Below, in pieces: positions 1-5,314 of a stretch of 6,163 nt of DNA. How positions within the stretch are numbered: position 1 is the first letter of the stretch; each line of letters starts with the position of its first letter. The stretch is taken from the NCBI GenBank assembly GCA_018056405.1, contig JAGPFT010000194.1, forward strand, positions 1 through 6,163, in the 5' to 3' direction. The notes below the pieces were generated by a model that saw only the letters and a program-made list of their open reading frames with translations, did no database searches and was not told where the DNA came from. A program made the translations under genes and the position numbers. Origin of the DNA: Anaerolineae bacterium. GTDB lineage: Bacteria; Chloroflexota; Anaerolineae; Aggregatilineales; Aggregatilineaceae.

Positions 1-562
1 CCCAGGGCGACTCACCGTCGAAATCGCCGCCAGTCTCGATGCCGCTCCGAACGAGATCGTGGACGTGCTCAGCCCGGTGGGACGCCCCATCCCCGTGCGC
101 CCGCGCATCCAGCACCTGCTGCTGATCGCCGATGACGCCCTGCCCACGCCCTTTGTTTTTCTGGCGCGCACCCTGACCGGCGGCGGCGTGGCCATTACGT
201 TGGTGCTCAATGGGTTGGCTGCGCGCTATCCACTGGAATTGCTCTCGCCGGAAGTGGAGATCGTGCGCGGCGACGCCGACTGGTCGTGGCCCGACCAGGT
301 GGCGACCTTCCAGTGGGCGGATCAGGTGCTCATTCTTGCGCCCGGCTACCGCCAGGCCGAGGCCTACGGGCGGCTGCTGGATCGCCTGCGCCAGATTCGC
401 CCCCACGATCTGCCAGATCATTACGCCTGCGGGCTGTTCTACGACCGGCTGGCCTGTGGCGCGGGCGCGTGCGGCGCGTGCGAGGTGCGCGCCCATGATA
501 CGCCCCTGCTGGCCTGCACCGACGGCCCGGCCATTGACCTGAAGCGAGTCGTGTTCCGGTGA
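1..562 (+). CDS. PyrK-like electron-transfer subunit with C-terminal [2Fe-2S] site, 5'-truncated by window
   Basis: The reading frame is open from the window edge (first whole codon at 2), and the residues before the GTG at 59 continue a flavodoxin-reductase-type fold, so the true start lies upstream; 186 residues are visible. The C-terminus carries the PyrK-type ferredoxin motif C-x4-C-x2-C-x11-C (codons at 455, 470, 479 and 515; local sequence LACGAGACGACEV, then LACTDGP). In PyrK this cluster passes electrons between FAD and the FMN of PyrD. The central part aligns by eye with the NAD-binding half of PyrK, but the usual GGGxGxxP stretch reads LLLIADDALPTPFVFLA, and the usual CGP motif before the cluster reads LILAPG. 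NAD(P)H binding is therefore doubtful. A PyrD-like gene follows after 73 bp, which supports a two-subunit enzyme. The family call is strong; function as a true dihydroorotate dehydrogenase subunit is uncertain. Confidence 0.82.
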   Translation, partial: PGRLTVEIAASLDAAPNEIVDVLSPVGRPIPVRPRIQHLLLIADDALPTPFVFLARTLTGGGVAITLVLNGLAARYPLELLSPEVEIVRGDADWSWPDQVATFQWADQVLILAPGYRQAEAYGRLLDRLRQIRPHDLPDHYACGLFYDRLACGAGACGACEVRAHDTPLLACTDGPAIDLKRVVFR

Positions 563-563
563 G

Positions 564-605
564 TGCGGACTGCGAATTGCGAATTGCGGATTGCGAATTG
601 TGGAT
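564..605 (+). repeat. Six tandem 7-bp units (TGCGAAT-like)
   Basis: Six consecutive heptamers fill most of the gap between the PyrK-like and PyrD-like genes: TGCGGAC, TGCGAAT, TGCGAAT, TGCGGAT, TGCGAAT and TGTGGAT. They start 2 bp after the upstream stop codon and end 30 bp before the downstream ATG. Short heptameric intergenic repeats are known from several bacterial groups. Here the unit number could vary between strains and change the spacing between two probably co-transcribed genes. Confidence 0.8.
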
Positions 606-622
606 CGTGGCTCAGGCGCGCG

Positions 623-628
623 AAGGAC
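623..628 (+). promoter_or_regulatory. Ribosome binding site that fixes the PyrD-like start at 636
   Basis: AAGGAC lies 7 bases before ATG 636. This supports 636 as the start rather than the in-frame upstream codon at 591, which sits inside the heptamer repeat and would add 15 residues unlike any PyrD N-terminus. Confidence 0.75.
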
Positions 629-635
629 AACGCCC

Positions 636-1583
636 ATGATTCAGCTCACGCGCACCGGCAAGAATCCGCTCGTCATCGAGACTCCGGTCATGCCCGCTGC
701 CGGCACCTTCGGCTTTGACGGCGCGGCCTACCGCGACCTGCTCGACCTGACCAAGCTCGGTGCCATCGTCACCAACCCTGTCACCTGGCGGCCCCGCCGC
801 GTGGCGCATGGGACGCGCGTCGTGCCCCTGCCGGCGGGCGTGCTGGTGCATACCGGCCTGCCCAACCCCGGCATGAAGCGCACCATCGCCCGCTACCGCG
901 CGCGCTGGGCGCACAGCCTGGCCCCGCTGATCGTGCACGTGGTGGCGACCTCGCCCGCCGAAGTCGCTCTCTGTGCCGCCGCGTTGGAGGGCTGTGAGGG
1001 GGTGGTGGGCATCGAGCTTGGCCTGCACGACCAGGCCACGCCGGACGACATTGCCGCGATTCTGGACGCGGCGCGCGAGAGCACTCTCCCCGCGCTGGTG
1101 CGCGTGCCGCTGTACAGCGCCGTCGAATCGGCGCGGGCTGCCGTCGAGGCGGGCGCGGGTGGGTTGGTGGTGGCGGCTCCCCCGCGCGGTACCGCGCGCG
1201 ACCCGGAAAGCGGGCAGTTGATCGGCGGGCGTGTCTATGGCCCCTGGCTCAAAGCGCAGGCCCTGCGCGCTGTCGGGCAGATTGCCCGGCTGGTGGGCGT
1301 GCCGGTGATCGGCTGCGGCGGGATTCACACCGCCGATGACGCCCGCGATTTCCTGGAAGCGGGCGCGGTCGCCGTGCAGGTGGACACAGCGACCTGGGTG
1401 CAGCCGCGCCTGCTCGAAGTGATCGCGCGTAACCTGGGCGGGCTGGAACTCACGCGGGTGGCCGGGGCACTGCCCGACGAGTGGCAGCCGGGCATGGGCG
1501 AGACGATGCGCCTGCTGCGCGACCGGCGGCCTCCGCCCGGCCCGGATGACGATCCCCCTGTTCCCCCCGACTTGCCGGCATAG
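636..1583 (+). CDS. PyrD-like (dihydroorotate dehydrogenase family) TIM-barrel protein with altered active site
   Basis: The 315-residue length is typical for class 1 dihydroorotate dehydrogenase, which oxidises dihydroorotate to orotate in pyrimidine synthesis using FMN. The fold signature is clear: TPVMPAAGTFGFDG near residues 16-29, KLGAIVTNPVT (40-50), GLPNPG (74-79), VPVIGCGGI (222-230) and AGAVAVQVDTA (242-252). Catalytic and substrate motifs are not conserved by eye alignment. The Lys of the family VTK motif is Asn47. The Asn of NxxGLxNPG is Val71. The NISCPN loop with the class 1B catalytic Cys reads GLHDQA (129-134). The family VKLSP Lys is Arg156, the INT motif reads VAA (179-181), and GGLSG reads GGRVYG (197-202). 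VQVGT has Asp250 in place of Gly. A proline/aspartate-rich tail covers 298-315. The PyrK-like neighbour suggests a paired flavoenzyme, but the substrate is probably not dihydroorotate. It could also be a very divergent PyrD; family placement is firm, activity is not. Confidence 0.82.
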   Translation: MIQLTRTGKNPLVIETPVMPAAGTFGFDGAAYRDLLDLTKLGAIVTNPVTWRPRRVAHGTRVVPLPAGVLVHTGLPNPGMKRTIARYRARWAHSLAPLIVHVVATSPAEVALCAAALEGCEGVVGIELGLHDQATPDDIAAILDAARESTLPALVRVPLYSAVESARAAVEAGAGGLVVAAPPRGTARDPESGQLIGGRVYGPWLKAQALRAVGQIARLVGVPVIGCGGIHTADDARDFLEAGAVAVQVDTATWVQPRLLEVIARNLGGLELTRVAGALPDEWQPGMGETMRLLRDRRPPPGPDDDPPVPPDLPA

Positions 1584-1603
1584 GTGCGCCGGCCCCTTGA
1601 TTT

Positions 1604-1617
1604 CCCCTCATGAGGGG
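1604..1617. other. Perfect 14-bp palindrome downstream of PyrD-like gene
   Basis: CCCCTCATGAGGGG is a perfect palindrome 20 bp after the PyrD-like stop codon, and it overlaps the left direct repeat of copy A. No T-run follows, so an intrinsic terminator is not supported. It may act as a weak 3'-end hairpin or simply be part of the repeat family. A near-copy (1796-1808) closes the element. Confidence 0.5.
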
Positions 1618-1812
1618 CTGTGTGCAAAGGTTGTCAGTAACACGTGCGATACCGGCAGTAGCTTCACCCCCAACCTCGCTGCGCTCGGCTTGCCCCCTCT
1701 CCACATCGTGGCGAGGGGGCGGCGAGGCCCGCGTCTGGCCGAGCAAGGGTGAGGCCAAGCAGTGCGACTACACCGCCCGACAGGTTTTGCACGCACCCTC
1801 ATGAGGGGCTGT
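1605..1812 (+). repeat. Hairpin repeat element, copy A, bounded by 17-bp direct repeats
   Basis: The 17-bp sequence CCCTCATGAGGGGCTGT occurs exactly at 1605-1621 and 1796-1812. The 174 bp between them match the interval 5049-5203 (copy B) in the same orientation. There is an identical 29-nt block at 1674-1702 and an identical 24-nt block at 1775-1798. The ends are imperfect inverted repeats (GTGTGCAAAG on the left, TTTTGCACGCAC on the right). The centre folds into nested stems: CCTCGC 1674-1679 with GCGAGG 1722-1727, and GCCCCCTC 1692-1699 with GAGGGGGC 1713-1720. No protein is encoded. The structure resembles a MITE or REP-type non-coding element. Relative to copy B it has about 27 extra bases between two GAGGC words (1724 and 1751). 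Together with the hairpins at 1820 and 1862 this accounts for the 320-bp gene-free stretch 1584-1903. Confidence 0.78.
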
Positions 1813-1819
1813 ATTGCGC

Positions 1820-1838
1820 AGGGGTGAGTCTCACCCCT
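1820..1838. terminator. Symmetric hairpin between convergent genes, possible terminator
   Basis: AGGGGTGA (1820-1827) and TCACCCCT (1831-1838) form an 8-bp perfect stem with a 3-nt loop. It lies between two convergent transcription units and could block read-through from either side. There is no flanking T-run on either strand, so the terminator role is an inference. Confidence 0.35.
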
Positions 1839-1856
1839 CGCCCGGCGCACTGGCGG

Positions 1857-1887
1857 AAACAGAAGCGCGCCGTGTGGGGCGCGCTTC
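1857..1887 (-). terminator. Likely intrinsic terminator of the asp23-nusB-tatC-cPGS unit
   Basis: GAAGCGCGCC (1862-1871) and GGCGCGCTTC (1878-1887) form a perfect 10-bp stem with a 6-nt loop. It begins 16 bp beyond the stop codon of the minus-strand gene ending at 1904. Read on the minus strand, the stem is followed by TGTTTCC, a short and interrupted T-run. The stem is strong but the T-tract weak, so termination is likely but not certain. Confidence 0.6.
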
Positions 1888-1903
1888 GCTCGCAGTGTCC
1901 GTC

Positions 1904-3229
1904 CTACGCCTTTGGCCCGAACCTGGCGCTGAGCAGGTCGTAGACGGTCGGTCGGCCCAGTTCTTGTAGCTCGTAGCGGACGCGCTGCGCTGGCTTGTCG
2001 AGCGTGATCACCCGCGCCAGGTCAATCGGCGTGGCGACGATCACCAGGTCGCACGGCGTAGCGCGGATCGTCTCCTCCAGGTCGGCGCGTTGCCCTTCGC
2101 CGTAGCCCATAGCCGGCAGCAGCGCCCCTGTCCCCGGATATTTGGCGAACGTCTCGGCGATGCTGCGCACGGCGTAGGGACGCGGGTCTACCAATTCTGC
2201 CGCGCCGAAACGCTGCGCGGCGACCACGCCCGCGCCGTAGGCCATCTCGCCGTGCGTCAGAGTGGGACCGTCCTCGACGACCAGCACGCGCTTGCCGCGA
2301 ATGGCCGCCGGATCGTCTACGTAGATGGGTGAGGCGGCGTCAATGACCGTCGCCGCCGGGTTCAGGGCGCGGATGCTGGCGCGCACCTGCTGCACGCCCG
2401 CCTGATCTGCCGTGTCAATCTTGTTGATGATCACCACGTCGGCCATACGCAGGTTGGCCTCGCCAGGATGGTAACTCTGTTCGTGGCCGGGCCGGTGCGG
2501 GTCTACGAGCACGAAGTACAGGTCGGGCGCGTAGAAGGGCAGGTCGTTGTTGCCGCCGTCCCACAGCACGATGTCGGCTTCCTGCTCGGCTTCGCGCAGG
2601 ATGCGCTCATAGTCCACGCCAGCGAAGACGACCGCGCCGCTGTCAATATGCGGCTCGTATTCCTCGCGTTCCTCAATGGTCGCCTCGTGGCGATCCAGGT
2701 CTTCATAGGTGGCGAAGCGTTGCACGGCCTGGCGGGCCAGATCGCCATAAGGCATGGGATGGCGCACCACGGTCACACGGTAGCCCAGGTCGCGCAAGGC
2801 CCGGCTGATGGCGCGCGTTGTCTGGCTCTTGCCGCAGCCGGTGCGCACCGCGCCCACGCCGACGACCGGTTTACTGCTCTTGAGCATGGTCAGCCTGGGG
2901 CCGATCAGGCGGTAGTCGGCGCCGGCGGCCAGCACCAGGCTCGCCTTGTGCATCACGTACTCGTGCGACACGTCCGAATAGGCGAACACGACCTCCTCAA
3001 TAGCCTGCTCGCGGATCAGCGCGGCCAGGTCACTTTCGGAATAGATCGGGATGCCCTGCGGGTAGAGCGGCCCGGAGAGCGCCGGCGGGTAGAGACGCCC
3101 TTCGATGTCGGGAATCTGCGTCGCGGTGAAGGCGACGACCTGATAGGCCGGGTTGTCGCGGAAGACGGTGTTGAAGTTGTGGAAGTCGCGCCCGGCAGCG
3201 CCCATGATCAGGACACGGGTTTTAGACAT
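1904..3229 (-). CDS. Cyclic 2,3-diphosphoglycerate synthetase-like GTPase family protein
   Basis: The 441-residue protein has the layout of the cPGS family, whose characterised archaeal members make cyclic 2,3-diphosphoglycerate from 2,3-diphosphoglycerate using ATP. The N-terminus is Rossmann-like (VLIMGAAGRDFHNFN, residues 6-20). A nucleotide-binding domain follows, with the P-loop GAVRTGCGKSQ at 126-136; in the strict GxxxxGKS frame the first Gly is Val128. An acidic LWDGGNNDLPF stretch (222-232) may hold the Mg-binding Asp224. NKID (269-272) resembles the guanine-specificity motif NKxD of GTPases, with VDPHRPGH at 242-249. Start ATG 3229 has AGGAG (3240-3236) 6 bases upstream. The gene lies 56 bp after tatC, is probably last in the asp23 operon, and ends before a strong hairpin. 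The bacterial role is unclear: bacteria are not generally known to accumulate cyclic diphosphoglycerate. Family membership is well supported; the reaction is inferred by homology only. Confidence 0.85.
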   Translation of the reverse strand: MSKTRVLIMGAAGRDFHNFNTVFRDNPAYQVVAFTATQIPDIEGRLYPPALSGPLYPQGIPIYSESDLAALIREQAIEEVVFAYSDVSHEYVMHKASLVLAAGADYRLIGPRLTMLKSSKPVVGVGAVRTGCGKSQTTRAISRALRDLGYRVTVVRHPMPYGDLARQAVQRFATYEDLDRHEATIEEREEYEPHIDSGAVVFAGVDYERILREAEQEADIVLWDGGNNDLPFYAPDLYFVLVDPHRPGHEQSYHPGEANLRMADVVIINKIDTADQAGVQQVRASIRALNPAATVIDAASPIYVDDPAAIRGKRVLVVEDGPTLTHGEMAYGAGVVAAQRFGAAELVDPRPYAVRSIAETFAKYPGTGALLPAMGYGEGQRADLEETIRATPCDLVIVATPIDLARVITLDKPAQRVRYELQELGRPTVYDLLSARFGPKA

Positions 3230-3285
3230 GCCATACTCCTAAAACAGCGTACAACCGTGCCCGCGGACGATCACTCTGCGGAACG

Positions 3286-4077
3286 TCACTTACGCAGGGC
3301 ACGGGGATAAGCGATGACGGCCAGGCCGATGCTGACCAGGTAGAGCACGATCAACGGCGCGATCACCAGCAGCATGTTGAACGGGTCCACCGTCGGCGTG
3401 ATCAGCGCGGCGGCGATGGTCATCAGCACCACCGCCAGCCGCCAGTTGCGAATCAGCGGCCCCGGCCCCATGATGCCCAGCCGGGCCAGCACGAAGACCA
3501 CGACCGGTAGCTCGAAGGCCACCCCGATCCAGAACAGGATCGAGGTCAGAAAGGCGATGTAGCGATCCGCCGTCCACTCGGCGCGGAAGATCTCGCTCTG
3601 GAAGTCCTGCAAAAAACCCAGCGCGGCGGGCACCATGATGAACCAGGCGAAGGCCACCCCTACCAGGAACAGGCCCGTCGTCGCTGGCAGCGCCAGGTAA
3701 ATCCAACGTTTCTCTTTGCGCGTCAGGCCGGGTGCGATGAACAGAAAAAGCTGGAGCGTGATGTAGGGCATGGCGAAGATTGCCCCGGCGAGCAGGGCCA
3801 CCCGGAAGTAGATCACCACGCTCTCGGTCGGGCCGAGCACCTGTAGCTCGGTGCCGTAGGGTTTGATCAGATACTTGAGCAGGCGCTCGGTGAAGGCGAC
3901 CGCCAGCAGCACGCCAATGACCAGCGCGGCCAGCGCGCGTACCAGGCGGCTCCGCAGCTCGTTGAGATGGTCGAGCAGGGTCAGCGGCGTCTCGTCTTCG
4001 TCGCCAGTGATGGCCATCCACGCATCATAGGGTTTCGGCTGCTGATCCGGATGCTGCGGCGCGGGCTGCTTGGACAT
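3286..4077 (-). CDS. tatC: Sec-independent protein translocase subunit TatC
   Basis: TatC is the polytopic membrane receptor of the twin-arginine pathway. It binds RR signal peptides and, with TatA/TatB, exports folded proteins. The 263 residues show the family signature LLDHLNELRSRL (34-45) just before helix 1. Six predicted hydrophobic segments lie near 46-63, 93-115, 127-150, 174-196, 213-229 and 233-255. Recognisable conserved positions are PGLTRKEKR (116-124, Glu122 matching the signal-peptide-binding loop Glu) and GVAFELPV (185-192, with the helix-4 Glu189). ITPTVDP (226-232) precedes helix 6. The N-terminus carries a polar Gln/Pro-rich extension (1-20). The start at 4077 is chosen by ORF extent and the short 27-bp gap to nusB; no good Shine-Dalgarno sequence is visible, and Met21 (4017) is an alternative. 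No tatA or tatB is in the window. Family identity is very secure. Confidence 0.95.
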   Translation of the reverse strand: MSKQPAPQHPDQQPKPYDAWMAITGDEDETPLTLLDHLNELRSRLVRALAALVIGVLLAVAFTERLLKYLIKPYGTELQVLGPTESVVIYFRVALLAGAIFAMPYITLQLFLFIAPGLTRKEKRWIYLALPATTGLFLVGVAFAWFIMVPAALGFLQDFQSEIFRAEWTADRYIAFLTSILFWIGVAFELPVVVFVLARLGIMGPGPLIRNWRLAVVLMTIAAALITPTVDPFNMLLVIAPLIVLYLVSIGLAVIAYPRALRK

Positions 4078-4104
4078 GAGGGCGTCGGTTCTGGGCTGCT
4101 GCGA

Positions 4105-4551
4105 TCAGGATGGCTGGGGCTTGAGCGTGGCCTGTACATCATCTGGGCGCGCCGCGAGCGTGCCCAGAACGCCGTTGATGAAGCGCGGCGTGCTCTCCGA
4201 GCCGAAGGTCTTGGCCAGCTCGATGGCCTCGTTGATGGCCACCTTCAGCGGGATGGTCTCATCCACGGCCATCTCGTAGATGGCGATGCGCAGGATGTTG
4301 CGATCCACGATGGCGATCTGGTCGAGCGGCCATTCGGGAGCGTAGCGGTGAATGAGCACGTCCAGACGCGGGCGAATCTCCAGCACGCCGTTGACCAGCC
4401 GCGTAGCCAGGGGGATCGCTTCGGGACGTGGTGCGTCGTGCTCCAGCCGCTCGCGCAGCACCTCGGCCACTGGATGGTTGGTGCAATCCACTTCGTAAAG
4501 AACTTGCAGCGCCAGCGCGCGCGCTTCGCGGCGGTAGTCGGGCATGACCAT
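4105..4551 (-). CDS. nusB: Transcription antitermination factor NusB
   Basis: NusB is a small all-helical RNA-binding protein. With NusE (ribosomal protein S10) it binds boxA in rRNA leaders and prevents premature termination. The 148-residue length is normal. Family hallmarks visible are [16 protein letters not shown] at the N-terminus (8-22), the central [18 protein letters not shown] (77-94), and [31 protein letters not shown] (99-129), the best-conserved NusB stretch. Start 4551 is favoured because GGGGAG (4569-4564) lies upstream with 12-nt spacing, overlapping the stop codon of the asp23 gene; ATG 4545 is less well placed. The 9-bp gap to asp23 and 27 bp to tatC indicate co-transcription. 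Asp23-NusB adjacency is also common in Firmicutes. Confidence 0.96.
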   Translation of the reverse strand: MVMPDYRREARALALQVLYEVDCTNHPVAEVLRERLEHDAPRPEAIPLATRLVNGVLEIRPRLDVLIHRYAPEWPLDQIAIVDRNILRIAIYEMAVDETIPLKVAINEAIELAKTFGSESTPRFINGVLGTLAARPDDVQATLKPQPS

Positions 4552-4560
4552 CGGCGCTCG

Positions 4561-4929
4561 CTACTCCCCTTCCGGCTCCGTCGCTGAGGCGAAAGCCACG
4601 TCCTCGATGTGCACGTGGACCGAGGCGACCTTCATGCCAAGCAAATCGCGGATGGAGCGCTCGACCGCACGCTGAACCTGCACGCTCATCTCGCGCAGGT
4701 TGGCCGCGGCCTCGGCTACGACGTAGAGGTGCACGGTGACGGCATCCTCGTCAATGGCGATCTGCACGCCGTTGGCAGAGGGCACGCGGCGCAGCAGGCG
4801 ATCCACGCCGCCCGGCGTGCTGCCCATGCGCACCACGCCCGGCACGTCGAGCGTCGCCAGGCGGGCGATGGTCAGCAACACGCCCGGCGCAATGGTCACG
4901 GTATCGTTGGGGTGTCGAGGTGTCACCAT
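4561..4929 (-). CDS. Asp23/Gls24 family envelope stress response protein
   Basis: The 122-residue protein matches the Asp23/Gls24 (DUF322) family. Characterised staphylococcal Asp23 sits at the membrane via a partner and is linked to envelope and alkaline stress. Visible family features are the start-proximal VTIAPGVLLTIARLATLDVPGVVRM (11-35), the strand IDEDAVTVHLYVVAEAAANLREMSVQVQRAVERSI (59-93), and the closing GMKVASVHVHIEDVAF (97-112). There is no signal peptide or membrane segment, so it is cytosolic. The start at 4929 has a weak GGGA (4941-4938) 8 nt upstream, and a promoter with a TATAAT box lies about 75 bp upstream. It is the first gene of the asp23-nusB-tatC unit. The specific role in this organism is unknown; proteins of this family next to nusB are usually annotated only by family. 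Confidence 0.92.
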   Translation of the reverse strand: MVTPRHPNDTVTIAPGVLLTIARLATLDVPGVVRMGSTPGGVDRLLRRVPSANGVQIAIDEDAVTVHLYVVAEAAANLREMSVQVQRAVERSIRDLLGMKVASVHVHIEDVAFASATEPEGE

Positions 4930-5004
4930 TAAGAGTATCCCGCCGTCTCACAGTCTCAGGTCTCAGCGCCAGAGGCCGCAACCTGCGCCGGAAGCCGTGT
5001 GGCT

Positions 5005-5038
5005 ATTATAGCACGTTCCGCGTGCCTGGCACGGTCAA
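5005..5038 (-). promoter_or_regulatory. Extended -10 promoter of the asp23-nusB-tatC unit
   Basis: On the minus strand TGCTATAAT (5013-5005) is a perfect extended -10 element. TTGACC (5038-5033) resembles a -35 box but is 22 bp away, longer than the usual 16-19, so the promoter may depend mainly on the extended -10. Transcription would start near 4998, giving a leader of about 70 nt. Confidence 0.65.
5011..5033. promoter_or_regulatory. Interleaved inverted repeats inside the asp23 promoter, possible operator
   Basis: Between the -10 and the -35-like box lie three alternating half-sites: GCACG (5011-5015), CGTGC (5021-5025) and GCACG (5029-5033). CGTGCC-T-GGCACG (5021-5033) is a perfect 6-1-6 palindrome. 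The position suits a repressor or activator site. No regulator is encoded in the window and no known consensus is recognised. Confidence 0.4.
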
Positions 5039-5040
5039 TG

Positions 5041-5211
5041 CGCAGAGGGGGTGTGCAAAGGTTTGCCAGTGATACGGGTGACGCTGGCCGTAGCCTCACC
5101 CCCAGCCTCGCTGCGCTCGGCTTGCCCCCTCTCCGCGTCGTGGAGAGGGAGCGGCGAGGCTAAGGAGCGCGACCCTGTTGCCCGACAGGTTTTGCACGCA
5201 CCCCGCAGAGG
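5041..5211 (+). repeat. Hairpin repeat element, copy B, bounded by 8-bp direct repeats
   Basis: This is the second copy of the element at 1605-1812, same orientation, 155 bp (5049-5203) between exact CGCAGAGG direct repeats at 5041-5048 and 5204-5211. The ends are inverted: GGGTGTGCAAAG on the left, and TTTTGCACGCACCC on the right. Internal nested stems are GCCTCGC 5105-5111 with GCGAGGC 5154-5160, and CCCTCTCC 5127-5134 with GGAGAGGG 5142-5149. The inner stem differs from copy A by changes on both arms that keep pairing, which suggests the fold is maintained. It lies between fabG and the asp23 promoter and codes for nothing credible. Confidence 0.78.
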
Positions 5212-5314
5212 CGTCCCCGACTTCCGAAGTGCTCGAAAACCTCGGGAGTCTCTTGCTGCGGCGACCAACCGGGCGTCGTTGGCTGGCGAATTTCCCGGAA
5301 GCTGGCCTGCTGCC

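Noticed and set aside
591..635. Upstream start for the PyrD-like protein
   Set aside because: It would begin inside the heptamer repeat with no ribosome binding site, whereas 636 has AAGGA at proper spacing.
612..1328. A 238-codon minus-strand frame antisense to the PyrD-like gene
   Set aside because: Its His/Arg/Gly/Ala-rich low-complexity translation is typical of an antisense shadow; the plus-strand frame has clear family motifs.
636..1583. PyrD-like gene as a frameshifted pseudogene
   Set aside because: The frame is uninterrupted over the normal family length, with conserved barrel motifs at both ends; the changes are substitutions, not breaks.
2468..3310. A 280-codon open frame on the plus strand antisense to the cPGS-like gene
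   Set aside because: It is a GC-rich shadow of a well-supported minus-strand gene, shows no recognisable domain and has no ribosome binding site.
1605..5211. The two hairpin repeats as a CRISPR array
   Set aside because: There are only two copies 3.4 kb apart, with no regular spacers and no cas genes.
5212..5314. Terminator for fabG in the gap before repeat copy B (for example CCCGA 5216-5220 with TCGGG 5242-5246)
   Set aside because: The stems are short with large loops and no T-run; nothing convincing is seen.
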